Part shown: piece by piece, positions 1-8,006 of the stretch | Layout of the letters: each line of letters starts with the position of its first letter | Numbering within the stretch: position 1 is the first letter of the stretch | Origin: Chloroflexota bacterium | Lineage (GTDB): Bacteria > Chloroflexota > Dehalococcoidia > DSTF01 > RBG-16-68-14 | Reading direction: 5' to 3' | Assembly (NCBI GenBank): GCA_029262675.1 | Contig: JAJCYW010000003.1 | Location: 62,001-126,000 of the forward strand | DNA length: 64,000 nt | Translations under genes and position numbers: made by a program | The notes under the pieces: generated by a model | Database searches by the model: none | The model's input: the letters and a program-made list of their open reading frames with translations, nothing else | What the model was told of the DNA's origin: nothing

Positions 1-585
1 GCCAAGTCCGCCCAGCTGCAGGAGGCCACGAGCGACGCCTCGATCGTTCGCCTGGGCAGCATCAGCTGGAAACCGCTGCCGCCGCTGGCCGATTTCATCG
101 CCGATAACGATGTCCAGCCCGGCATGCCGCCGGACCTCCTCGTAGCGCTCACGCAAGGCGATGAACAGGCGATCGAGCTGGTAGAGAAAGAGGCCCGCGA
201 AGAGGGCTGGCGCCAGGCTGCCGAGCTGCCCTTGGGCGCGCTCGGCAAGATCCATGATGGCTTCCAGGCCGCGGGACGGCAGATGCTCTCTGAGCTCGGG
301 CGCGAAGGAGGGGAGGAGCCCCACCTGTTCCAGTTGGCGGAGATCAGCCCGACAGGCCAGATCCCGGCCATCTGGCCGTCCGTGCCGCAGCAGGCGGCGA
401 CTATCGGCCAGCCTCAGCCGACCGTCATGGTCGGCTTCATCAGGATCGACCGGCCAGTAGACGTGCCCCAGCTCGATGGCGTTGACATGGACCGAGAGGT
501 TGGCCAGAGGAACCTCTTCGTGAACCTCAACCTCGCCCGCCGGCACCGGGAGGAAGCGGCCGAGATGGAGGTCAACCAGGAGTAA
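1..585 (+). CDS. Hypothetical protein, 5' end cut by window edge
   Basis: An open frame runs from the first base to a TAA at 583-585, giving 194 residues of an incomplete protein. I do not recognise the family. Third codon positions are strongly G/C-rich and second positions are not, which favours this strand over the mirror frame that is also open on the minus strand. The visible part is acidic and helical in look (DEQAIELVEKEAREEG near residue 55), with a Pro/Gln-rich stretch around residues 120-140. No signal peptide or membrane segment can be seen because the N terminus is missing. A well-formed ribosome-binding site and a small ORF follow 42 bases downstream on the same strand, which also supports the orientation. 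An internal ATG at 124 is a possible but unproven start. Confidence 0.4.
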   Translation, partial: AKSAQLQEATSDASIVRLGSISWKPLPPLADFIADNDVQPGMPPDLLVALTQGDEQAIELVEKEAREEGWRQAAELPLGALGKIHDGFQAAGRQMLSELGREGGEEPHLFQLAEISPTGQIPAIWPSVPQQAATIGQPQPTVMVGFIRIDRPVDVPQLDGVDMDREVGQRNLFVNLNLARRHREEAAEMEVNQE

Positions 586-627
586 CGGAGGCTGCGCTGG
601 GTGGGGCGCGGCAGAAAGGAGACCAAC

Positions 628-840
628 ATGTCAATCAACGCAAGCGGTATCAAGTCTATCGCGCGTATCTTTAGCAAAACCAAGGAGACGATAGGCACCA
701 CTGCGAAGAGCGTTAGCGGCGCAGCCGGCAGCGAACACATCCCAAGCATCCTGGCCATGGCCGCGGCGGGAGCGATCTCTAACTGGCAGGCGCGCCGGTC
801 TGAAGAAAGAGTCCACGAAGACACTGGGCGTCGATGGTGA
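628..840 (+). CDS. Small hypothetical protein, 70 aa
   Basis: A 70-residue ORF begins at an ATG preceded by a clear AGGAG ribosome-binding site about six bases upstream, which is why this start is chosen over the in-frame codon at 601. The product starts MSINASGIKSIARIFSKT. It is Ser/Ala/Lys-rich with one weak hydrophobic stretch (IPSILAMAAAGAIS, residues 43-56) and a basic, polar tail. No family is recognised. It lies 42 bases after the upstream partial ORF on the same strand, so the two may share a transcript. Its small size and lack of a recognisable domain leave the function open. Confidence 0.45.
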   Translation: MSINASGIKSIARIFSKTKETIGTTAKSVSGAAGSEHIPSILAMAAAGAISNWQARRSEERVHEDTGRRW

Positions 841-1106
841 CACAAGCGAGACATGGAGCTCGCTTCCGACATACAGTAGCGTAGCGGCGTCCCTGGCATC
901 CAATACAGGGGCGCCGCCTTGGCGGTCTCTCAGAAGGCGACGTGACTAGGCCAACCAGCGCTTCTTGCGGCCGCCGCCAGTAGCTTCGGGGGTCATGGAA
1001 CCCTTCTTCGCGTACCGACTCCGCCGTGATGTCTCGTATTGGCGCCCTTGGGTCTGCTAGGCACACTGGCTAGGCTTCGCGAGCCCACATACATGAGCCT
1101 CTGGCC

Positions 1107-1470
1107 GGGCACCTCCGGGGCCACTCGCCGCAGAGTCAAGAGGTTGTGCAGGACGCGGTGGACCCGACGGGGACGTATGAGGTCCCGCCAGGGAATCCCC
1201 AGCGCTTCTCTCGGACCACGGGCCGGACTGCCTCCCCGTACCGTAGCCGACTACCTCAAGTAGTGGGCATCTGAGACGTACCATCCCCAAGACGAACGAC
1301 AAGCTGGAGCGGTACGACCGGACGATCGACGGCCAGGTCAACTTGGTGGTGCACGCAACTCCGAGCGCCCTGGAAGAGACGCTTTGGGGCCCTCTGGACC
1401 ACAGAACTAACTGTCTCTTCACGAGGGCCGGATCAATATCACGCCGGGTGATATCTTCGGGGGAAGATGA
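1107..1470 (+). pseudogene. Possible decayed coding remnant
   Basis: The stretch 841-1640 has no intact gene. Within it, three plus-strand pieces in different frames read like protein rather than noise: 1107-1274 (EVVQDAVDPTGTYEVPPG), about 1277-1420 (KTNDKLERYDRTIDGQVNLV) and 1420-1470 (INITPGDIFGG). Consecutive pieces need frame changes to join, so this looks like one gene broken by small indels. The family is not recognised. The rest of 841-1106 and 1471-1640 shows nothing I can assign. Confidence 0.22.
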
Positions 1471-1640
1471 GAGGCCATCCTGAAGCGGAGGAAGAAGGTC
1501 CAGCCGCTAACACTAGCCGCGAGAACGAATTACAGCCGAGTGCGTCGGGAGCAAGGCAACGAGGGATTACCCATCACAAGACGGCAGGAAACGTCCCAAA
1601 GTTGGTGACGATATGCATGTCACGTCTTCGCGGGCCCAGC

Positions 1641-2708
1641 TCAGCCAACTGTGTCGCCAAGCGTCTTCAGTTGCGGGCCAACAGCAAACACGTCCGTCAA
1701 GACGGTGTCAAGAAGATAGGCAGTAACCCGTTTGAACCTCCGGCCATCGGTGTAGTCCTTCAGGACTCCATCAGGCACCTGCTCTGTTTGCTTAACCGCC
1801 TCGTCCCAAAGCGCTCTCGCTCGTTCATGATCCTGCCTGACGACCTCTCGTTGGGAACCGATCACCACCAGTTCGTACACTATGCTCTTCTCGAGCCCCA
1901 CGTGACGATGCTGGAGACTAATAACTGTATTCTCCTCAAAGTCAATCGGATAGTTGCTTGACAGGATTTCAAACTCCTCGAGTTGACTAGTTCCCGAATC
2001 TAGAATAACAAGATTGAATTCGTTGCGGCGCAAGAAGACCTTCATATCTTGAACGATTCGCTTCGCTCGGTCTGACTCCCGGACAGCAAGAAAGTCGGTT
2101 AGACCTTGCTTTTCAAGTACGATGTCGTATCGCTTTGTTCGGTTCAAAACACGCGATCGCATATCGTCGCGATGTTTCAACATTACCTGCTCATACGTCC
2201 TCCGGTCGGCTTTCGTCGTTTGCCAAGCGGATACACTGCCCTTGAGAATGTACTCATCGTCCGCGAAGAGAAAGAACGGAGGCCACCGGCTAACGAGAAG
2301 CTCGTAGGCGCTGAAGAGATTCTCTATGTTCACCAAGTCGCACATCGCCCTCGCGTGAAGGCGGCCTGTCTCCGCCATGAGTTCTTTTCGAGTGGCAGGC
2401 TGGGACCCGACATAGTCTTGAAGCGTCGATGATTCTGATACACTCAGGCAGTAACTGTAGACTGAATTTGAGATCTCCTCCTCACTGAAGCACCGCCTCA
2501 CGAGTGAACAGGAATCTAGATCGAGAGCCTTGGCAATTCGGCCGAGGGCCTGCCCGTCCTTTCTGGGCGTTGGCGGGAGGCTGTATCTTCCACTTTCCGT
2601 TCTGCGAACTGAATCGACGCAGACGTCGGCCTTCTCCGCCAACTGGGCCTGGGTCCACTCGTGCTTGTTGCGCGCTTTCTTCAGTTGAAGCCTAAGATTC
2701 TCGCTCAT
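1641..2708 (-). CDS. XRE-type helix-turn-helix regulator with C-terminal sensor region
   Basis: The product is 355 aa. The N-terminal 65 residues form a Cro/C1-type helix-turn-helix (WTQAQLAEKADVCVDSVRRTESG), extended by an insert of Pro/Lys residues and a run typical of the fourth helix (LGRIAKALDLD). The remaining ~290 residues contain no enzyme motif I recognise. They alternate helices with short strands (FNLVILDSG, SIVYELVVIGS), as in XRE proteins that carry a large C-terminal ligand- or stress-sensing region. By family it should bind DNA as a dimer and control nearby genes; the target is not visible. Base composition is lower in GC than the housekeeping genes further right, and codon use is more mixed, suggesting acquired DNA. 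Start is the ATG at 2708; no strong ribosome-binding site precedes it. Confidence 0.7.
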   Translation of the reverse strand: MSENLRLQLKKARNKHEWTQAQLAEKADVCVDSVRRTESGRYSLPPTPRKDGQALGRIAKALDLDSCSLVRRCFSEEEISNSVYSYCLSVSESSTLQDYVGSQPATRKELMAETGRLHARAMCDLVNIENLFSAYELLVSRWPPFFLFADDEYILKGSVSAWQTTKADRRTYEQVMLKHRDDMRSRVLNRTKRYDIVLEKQGLTDFLAVRESDRAKRIVQDMKVFLRRNEFNLVILDSGTSQLEEFEILSSNYPIDFEENTVISLQHRHVGLEKSIVYELVVIGSQREVVRQDHERARALWDEAVKQTEQVPDGVLKDYTDGRRFKRVTAYLLDTVLTDVFAVGPQLKTLGDTVG

Positions 2709-2755
2709 ACCCCAGACTCTCGTTCGCAGGCGTTCTCAAGATTGGGAGGTCAACC

Positions 2756-3466
2756 TCAGGACAGTAGATCACTAGCGCGATATCGGCCGGAGGGCAAATC
2801 TGCTTGTGCGAGACGCGCGACCGCAGGAGCACTGACCTCAGGTTCCGGTCGGTCCGAAATGTCTTGTCCCGGGAAAGCGGCCTGATGCATTTGAGTTCGC
2901 ATGTCACCAGGGTCGAGTGCGTAGAATCGGATCTCGGGGTACTCCAGCGCTAGGATCGATGTCAGCTTCTCGAGGGCCACTTTCGTGATGCTGTATGCGC
3001 CCCATCCGGCGTAATCCTCCGCGGCAGCGTCAGAGGAGACGTTGATCACAACGCCACGGTTCTTGCCCAAGCTTGACGCCGCGATTTGAAAGAGTTGCAG
3101 CGGAGCCACGCTGTTGACGCGTAACGCTGCCTCAAGATCCTTTGCTCCAAGGTCCAGGAGTGCCGGCATGGGACTCGGCCCGAGACTACTAGCATTGTTG
3201 ACTAGCAGCTTGAGAAGTCCAAGTGATTGCGCTGTGGTCACCAGGCTCTGCAAGTGCGCCTCGTTCGTAACGTCTCCAGATATAGTATGCAGACCTGGCG
3301 GGGATCCGAGATCGACCGCCGCCTTATCCAAGGAGTCGCCATCGCGAGCATCCCCGATCACCTGCCAGCCTCCGCGCAGCAAGACGTCTACAACGGCTTT
3401 GCCATAGCCGCGGGAAACCCCGGTGACAATGGCGATTTTGTCGGAGGAAGTATGTTCGGATACCAT
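2756..3466 (-). CDS. Short-chain dehydrogenase/reductase
   Basis: This is a 236-aa classical SDR. It has a Rossmann nucleotide-binding motif near the N terminus (TGVSRGYGKAV, variant of TGxxxGxG), an NNAS motif (LVNNASSLG), the catalytic Ser region (VINVSSDAA) and a YSITK catalytic motif (Tyr-x-x-x-Lys) about residue 155. The substrate cannot be told from sequence. The start ATG at 3466 has an AAGGAG ribosome-binding site close upstream. It lies between the XRE regulator and a PNPOx-like protein, all on the minus strand, with 40-50 base gaps that could allow co-transcription. GC content is moderate, like its neighbours in 1.6-5 kb. Confidence 0.85.
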   Translation of the reverse strand: MVSEHTSSDKIAIVTGVSRGYGKAVVDVLLRGGWQVIGDARDGDSLDKAAVDLGSPPGLHTISGDVTNEAHLQSLVTTAQSLGLLKLLVNNASSLGPSPMPALLDLGAKDLEAALRVNSVAPLQLFQIAASSLGKNRGVVINVSSDAAAEDYAGWGAYSITKVALEKLTSILALEYPEIRFYALDPGDMRTQMHQAAFPGQDISDRPEPEVSAPAVARLAQADLPSGRYRASDLLS

Positions 3467-3506
3467 CTGCGTACTCCTTAAACGAGTCGAACGGATGTTA
3501 GCCCAA

Positions 3507-4019
3507 TCAGGTTCCTGCTAATCGGACGGTGAATTCAGTTTCGGGTCCATAGGTAAGCTCATCTATCACTTTGATCCAGTCTAGCTCCGCGATATAGAAC
3601 CGGGACTCGAGCTTGATCCGCAATCTTTCCGGTGTCTGAACAATGCCGAGAAGTTCCACATGACGCTTGGAGTAGACTGAAAAGGCCTTGTCTTCTTCAG
3701 CACCACGTGCCTGTTGGCACTTGCCGATCAGTTGAAGGCCGCGATGACGCTCGGCCCAGCGCTGCGTGCTATCGAATATGCAGATGGCCACGGCTGCATT
3801 GTCCGCGACATTCAGGCTGTGATGGGTTGACGGCGGGGTGAGCATGTAGATGTTCAGTTCTGAGTCCCACGCATAGTAGGCTGTGTTGACGTATGGGCTC
3901 CCGTCCGAGTCAATTGTCGCAAGCGTGCACAGCTTGTTCATCTGCAAGATCTGGAGAATGCTCGGCGACAGGCGCGAGAGCTCGGGATTCTGGTCCAGCA
4001 CGGACTTTTCTATCGCCAT
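3507..4019 (-). CDS. Pyridoxamine 5'-phosphate oxidase-like (flavin-binding split barrel) protein
   Basis: The 170-aa product has the PNPOx-like fold signature: a helix (SILQILQMNKLCTLATID), then a DGSPYVNTAYYAWD segment that normally lines the flavin or deazaflavin site, and further strands ending in an ELDWIKVID segment. Members bind FMN, F420 or heme; which one applies here is unclear. The ATG at 4019 is chosen over an upstream in-frame codon at 4061 because a TATAAT box lies only nine bases before it (4029-4034). The longer form would have to be read from within the promoter, and an mRNA from this promoter would start almost at the ATG. The gene stands alone or leads the SDR and XRE genes downstream. 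Confidence 0.75.
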   Translation of the reverse strand: MAIEKSVLDQNPELSRLSPSILQILQMNKLCTLATIDSDGSPYVNTAYYAWDSELNIYMLTPPSTHHSLNVADNAAVAICIFDSTQRWAERHRGLQLIGKCQQARGAEEDKAFSVYSKRHVELLGIVQTPERLRIKLESRFYIAELDWIKVIDELTYGPETEFTVRLAGT

Positions 4020-4028
4020 CGTGTCCCC

Positions 4029-4034
4029 ATTATA
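4029..4034 (-). promoter_or_regulatory. -10 box TATAAT for the PNPOx-like gene
   Basis: A perfect TATAAT hexamer on the minus strand ends nine bases before the ATG at 4019. A transcript started about seven bases downstream would have a leader of only a few bases. No good -35 hexamer at the 17-base position is seen. Confidence 0.5.
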
Positions 4035-4111
4035 GGATACTTGCCAAGTCACAGTTATCATTCATAGATGATTCGTTGAGTCTCGCCTTGCCCTGCGCGA
4101 CGTCGCGGCAC

Positions 4112-5161
4112 TCAGTCCCGTAGGATCAGGTGCGAATCGCCAAACTCGTGCCATCGATACCGTTCATCTAGCGCGGACTGATAGGACTCCGCGACGATGC
4201 GCGGTCCTGCGAGTGCCTCCAGCAGCATGAAGTGGGTCGCATCCGGCTCATGCCATCCAGTTACGATGCCGTCAATTGCGCGAATCTGATGCTGGTAACG
4301 GATAACGAGGTTCGTTTCGCCACGAGAAGGAATGATGACGCCCTCGTCGTCGCGCGCGCTCTCAAGTGCCCGAACAACAGTGGTGCCGACGGCAATAACT
4401 CTGCCGCCAGCCTTTCTTGTAGCGTTGATCTTCTCGGCAGCGTCTACGCCAACTCTGTAGCGCTCGGGGAAAGGTGCCTCTTTGCTCTCCAAAGACGCCA
4501 CACCTGTGTGTAGAGTGACGCAGCACAAGTCTACACCCTTGCTCGCGAGTCGCTGAACCAACGGCCAGGAGAAGGGTCTAGCTGCCGATGGCATCTCGGC
4601 GCTTCCGGGAACCCGCGCAAAGATCGTCTGATAACGGTGGAGTTCCCAGGCCCGGTTGATGTAGGGGTACCGGATGGGCTGGCCCCAGCGATGTAGAAAC
4701 ATCGGTAGCGGGTCTGGCAAGTGCAGGGAAGCCTCCCATAGCCTTGGCTTAGCACCTTCTTCTTGACGCGGAGCCAAGAGCACGGCACGCCCGTCTCCGG
4801 CGAGTTCGATGGTATCTCCCGAAAGGCCTCCTACGAAACGACTGCTAGCCGGGCCAGCAGGCAGGCGCGGCTCGACGAACCAATTGCGTGTCCCTGGGAC
4901 AGGAGTAGACAGGTGTAATCTAATCTCGATGCCTCGCAGCTGGCCCGACAGAGCCGCAGGCAGAGTCTTGCTGTCGTTGACGACCACCAGGTCCCCGCGT
5001 TCGAGGTAGTCGTCCAACTGGCAAAAGACGGCGTGCCGTAGACCGCCCCTGGCGGATGCCACCATCAGGCGAACTTCGTCTCGGGAACCCCCGAGGGCTT
5101 CGATGGGCGTCGTTGCCTCAAGATCGGGAGGAATCACAAAGGGGCTAATGGACACGTTCAT
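4112..5161 (-). CDS. queA: Divergent QueA-family protein (SAM:tRNA ribosyltransferase-isomerase-like)
   Basis: The product is 349 aa, the usual length for QueA, which transfers and isomerises the ribosyl group of SAM onto 7-aminomethyl-7-deazaguanine in tRNA to make epoxyqueuosine. Family landmarks are present in order: LVVVNDSKTLPA (residues ~58-69), GSAEMPSAARPF in place of the usual GSAAAPTAGLHF, TLHTGVASLE, VGTTVVRALES, a long GIVTGWHEPDATHFMLLEA segment, and a C-terminal YRWHEFGDSHLIL. Several positions depart from typical QueA, so it may belong to a divergent branch with altered substrate. No other queuosine genes (tgt, queG/H, queC-F) are in the window. The ATG at 5161 is preferred over a TTG six codons upstream. 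Confidence 0.75.
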   Translation of the reverse strand: MNVSISPFVIPPDLEATTPIEALGGSRDEVRLMVASARGGLRHAVFCQLDDYLERGDLVVVNDSKTLPAALSGQLRGIEIRLHLSTPVPGTRNWFVEPRLPAGPASSRFVGGLSGDTIELAGDGRAVLLAPRQEEGAKPRLWEASLHLPDPLPMFLHRWGQPIRYPYINRAWELHRYQTIFARVPGSAEMPSAARPFSWPLVQRLASKGVDLCCVTLHTGVASLESKEAPFPERYRVGVDAAEKINATRKAGGRVIAVGTTVVRALESARDDEGVIIPSRGETNLVIRYQHQIRAIDGIVTGWHEPDATHFMLLEALAGPRIVAESYQSALDERYRWHEFGDSHLILRD

Positions 5162-5179
5162 CGTTGCCTCGGACACCAA

Positions 5180-5763
5180 TCAAAGCCTCTGCTATGGCTG
5201 CGTTTGGGACGCGGCACTTCATTGCGCGCATCTCTGATGCTTAGGATGACCCATCTACTTGGAGATCGCAATGGCGCGGAGTGGGAAGATTCATCGGGTG
5301 CGAGGCGGAATCAGGGGACGGTGGACGGGCCGAATCACGGAAACAGAGCGGAAGGGCCATGCAAGGAACACGGGCTTCTGACCTGCCGGTGAATGAGGCA
5401 TCGAACGTCAGTCGACTCTACCGCCGACGCAGGGTGACGCGCATCGCGGTCAGCCTGTTTCTGACAGTCGCACTTGCGCACACCTTGGTACCCCGAAGCA
5501 CACGCCTCAAACACATCACGACTAGCCCCGCCTCACCCCGATGCGCTCTTGAGCGACTCCGAGTCACGGAGAGGCATGGGCCAGGTCACCAAACACGATC
5601 ACACGGCCGTCGGCGCCGCAGACCATCGGGGCTTTTCGCTCGATTTCTGACAGCAACCTCGACGGATGTCCCCGGACTTCGACGGACAGAACCGCATAGA
5701 GGGTCCACGAGAACCTCGCCCACGGCTGTCAGCACATCTTCGCTCACAGCCTGGCGGTTGTTG
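5180..5763. other. Intergenic stretch with no clear gene
   Basis: This lies between the divergently read queA-like gene and the cyclase gene. The cyclase frame stays open upstream to 5281, but the extra residues are Arg/Thr/Ser-rich and shadow-like. On the minus strand a short piece near 5575-5690 reads LLSEIERKAPMVCGADGRV in one frame and could be debris of another gene. I see no promoter, RNA or repeat that I would call with confidence. Confidence 0.3.
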
Positions 5764-6501
5764 ATGGAAGAAAGCCCCACGATCGAACCGCGCATTCAGT
5801 ACGCGAAGACCAACGATGGCGTGAATATCGCCTACAACACCCTAGGAGATGGCTTGCCTCTGGCCGCTATCAGGTACAGCGCTTCATCTGCGAAGGCGGC
5901 AAGAAGCGCGCCTCCAGCGGCACGGCCAGACGGCGAGGCCGCAGGTCCCGAGGAACAGGATGCCGCTGCGACCCACACCATCCTCTTCACCGACATGGTT
6001 TCGTCCACATCGCTTACGCAGCAGGTCGGCGACGCGGGCGCGCAGGAAATCCGCCGCGCCCACATCGACTTCGTCCGCGCCGCACTTGACGCCCTCGCCG
6101 ATTCCGAAAGCAGGCACACCGGCGACGCCATCATGGCCAGTTTCTCCACTGCGAGTGCGGCGCTCGATGCCGCCACCGCCATCCAGCGCGGCTTCGCTGC
6201 AGACAGGGAGGCGAACGCCGACTCACCACAAGCCGTCTACGTGGGCCTCAACCCACGTGAGCCTATCGCGAAAGACCACGACCTCTTCGGCATCCCTATC
6301 AACCTCGCCGCCCGCATCTGCCACCACGTCCAGCCTGGCCAGATACTCACCTCCAACGTCGTCCGCGAGCTCGCCGCCGGCAAAGACTTCCTCTTCGCCG
6401 ACCTAGGCGAAACGGAACTCCTCGGCTTCGAGGACCCCGTCAAGCTCTGGGAGCTGTGGGGCAGGAGACGTTGGCCTAGGCGTCGATCTTTCAGACGATA
6501 A
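5764..6501 (+). CDS. Class III adenylate/guanylate cyclase, N-terminal hydrolase domain apparently deleted
   Basis: The 245-aa product has a class III nucleotide cyclase domain from about residue 75: ILFTDMVSSTSL with the first metal-binding Asp, TGDAIMASF with the second Asp (usually GDG), a YVGLNPREPI strand, LFGIPINLAARI with the Asn/Arg pair, and a C-terminal ELLGFEDPVKLWELW segment. Metal and transition-state residues look intact, though GDG has become GDA. The first ~30 residues (IQYAKTNDGVNIAYNTLGDG) match the opening of alpha/beta-hydrolase domains that precede such cyclases in Chloroflexota, yet the hydrolase core is missing: the text jumps to an Ala/Ser-rich linker. This looks like an internal in-frame deletion. 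ATG 5764 is chosen because this conserved opening begins there. Cyclic nucleotide production is possible but unproven. Confidence 0.75.
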   Translation: MEESPTIEPRIQYAKTNDGVNIAYNTLGDGLPLAAIRYSASSAKAARSAPPAARPDGEAAGPEEQDAAATHTILFTDMVSSTSLTQQVGDAGAQEIRRAHIDFVRAALDALADSESRHTGDAIMASFSTASAALDAATAIQRGFAADREANADSPQAVYVGLNPREPIAKDHDLFGIPINLAARICHHVQPGQILTSNVVRELAAGKDFLFADLGETELLGFEDPVKLWELWGRRRWPRRRSFRR

Positions 6502-6725
6502 CTGGACGCGATTCGCTCGACTCAATAGCTACGGTGCCACAGCGCTTAGGGCCAGATTGCTTCTAAGCAGCGGGTCGGATGATCGGTCGGACTAGATTCG
6601 ATTTCGGGCCTCCGCCGCGCTCCCAAATGATGCCTGAAACGCCCTGCTCAGAAAGCAGATGGTCACGGATTAGGGCAGGGGAGAGGCCGCTGGATTAGGC
6701 GGCTACTACCATTAGAAGTTGGGGT

Positions 6726-6800
6726 TGGAGCGGGAGACGAGAGTCGAACTCGCGACCCTCTGCTTGGGAAGCAGATGCTCTACCACTGAGCTACTCCCGC
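6726..6800 (-). tRNA. tRNA-Gly (anticodon CCC)
   Basis: On the minus strand a full cloverleaf can be drawn. The acceptor arms are GCGGGAG and CTCCCGC (6794-6800 and 6730-6736), the D arm contains AGCTCAGTGGTAGAGC, the anticodon loop is TTCCCAA with anticodon CCC, and the T loop is GTTCGACTC. The discriminator is U, as expected for glycine, and CCA is encoded (6726-6728). It decodes GGG codons. A TGCTATCAT extended -10-like sequence lies just upstream, and a GCCGC/GCGGC hairpin at 6686-6703 lies downstream. The rest of the 6502-6725 gap holds nothing else I can assign. Confidence 0.95.
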
Positions 6801-6837
6801 TCGATTGGATGATAGCACAGGGCGCTGGCAATTCCTT

Positions 6838-8001
6838 TCAGCCGAGGTATGCGCGGCGGTAGCGAGTGAAGCGCTCGTTGACTTCGTCGGCGGTGAGGCC
6901 GAAGTTCGAGAGGTCGTAGTGGTGAGCGGGACGCTGATCGCCGCTGGCGCTCTCTGCGTGGAGCGAGGCCATCGCTGTCCGGGCTTCGTCGGCGAGCCGT
7001 AGGCCAAAGCGATTGTAGATCGCCTCGACCGCGGCGAGCGGGTCGGCGGCGAAGTCGTCGTAGCGGACATCGACGAACTGCGCTGCGTCGTACCGTTTGC
7101 GGTCGGCCATGAAGCGCTCTGCGCCGCGCGCCCAGAGGTCGAGCTCGATGCGGCCGATGACGTCGCCCTGAAACAGCTCTGATTGGCCGGCGGTCGCCTG
7201 GGTCGCGAGGCTGCTCATCGAGGCGATGACTGTGGCTGGCTCGCGGTGGGTCTGGACGATCAACGCGTCCGGGTAGACGGCCAGCAGCGCAGGCAGGGCG
7301 AAGATGTGACTGGGGTTCTTCAGCACCCAGCGGCGCTCCGCGTCCGGAAGACCGATCAGCTGCAGGTTCTGACGGTGCCTGCGATATGCCGGTGTCCAGT
7401 CCTGCTCCGACAGCCAGCGGGAGTATGTCGGGAGGTGGGCCAGCGATTCGTAAGAGATCGACATGATCGATTGGCGGAGGAGCTGCCAGCACTCCTCGAC
7501 CATTTCCGCCGACATGTAGTGCAGGCCCATGAACTCCGGATTCTCGACGCGGAACTTGCCGTAGGCCGCCTGGATGCGCTGGAAGATGGGGTTGTCCTCC
7601 CACGTTTCGCGGGGCGGTCGCGGCTGTGGCGCCTCCGTGAGCCACATCTCCAGTCCCTGATGCCTGGGGTCTTCGCAGAGCAGACGATGGAGCGCCGTGG
7701 TTCCCGTGCGCGGCAGGCCGGTGACGATGATCGGCCGCTCGATTGCTACATCGGTGTATTCGGCGTACTGGCGCGCGGCGGCCTCGCTGAGCTGGCGGGC
7801 GACGAAGGCTCCCCGCAGCGTGGCGCGGACGGCCTTGTTGCCCCACAGGGTCAGTTGCGCCTCGGAGGCGTACGACTCCAGCAGGACGGCTAGCGCCTCG
7901 CTGTAGTCATCGGGGCCGAAGTCGTCGAGGCCTGTGACCCTGCTGGCCGAGGCGTGCAGGTCTTCGGCTGTACCAATGTCGTCGCGACCTTGCTGCTGCA
8001 C
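6838..8001 (-). CDS. Sulfotransferase family protein
   Basis: The frame gives about 387 aa from a GTG at 8001. The PAPS-binding 5'-phosphosulfate loop is clear (PIIVTGLPRTGTTALHRLL). The downstream 3'-phosphate-binding region (IVQTHREPATVIASMSSL) is present, together with aromatic-rich substrate segments. Such soluble sulfotransferases move sulfate from PAPS to hydroxyl groups of small molecules or lipids. The open frame continues much further upstream, but that part overlaps the SDR gene and is a shadow of it. The GTG start is chosen because it falls five bases past the SDR stop. It is the third gene of a minus-strand DUF1214-SDR-sulfotransferase unit, suggesting the three act on a common hydrophobic alcohol or ketone; this is inference. 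Confidence 0.85.
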   Translation of the reverse strand: MQQQGRDDIGTAEDLHASASRVTGLDDFGPDDYSEALAVLLESYASEAQLTLWGNKAVRATLRGAFVARQLSEAAARQYAEYTDVAIERPIIVTGLPRTGTTALHRLLCEDPRHQGLEMWLTEAPQPRPPRETWEDNPIFQRIQAAYGKFRVENPEFMGLHYMSAEMVEECWQLLRQSIMSISYESLAHLPTYSRWLSEQDWTPAYRRHRQNLQLIGLPDAERRWVLKNPSHIFALPALLAVYPDALIVQTHREPATVIASMSSLATQATAGQSELFQGDVIGRIELDLWARGAERFMADRKRYDAAQFVDVRYDDFAADPLAAVEAIYNRFGLRLADEARTAMASLHAESASGDQRPAHHYDLSNFGLTADEVNERFTRYRRAYLG

Positions 8002-8006
8002 GGTGG

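Noticed and set aside
414..899. Minus-strand ORF of 161 aa over the first plus-strand genes
   Set aside because: Rich in Arg/Ser with no domain, and antisense to a small ORF that has a good ribosome-binding site.
5575..5690. Minus-strand piece reading LLSEIERKAPMVCGADGRV as a gene
   Set aside because: Too short, no start or ribosome-binding site and no family recognised; kept only as possible debris.
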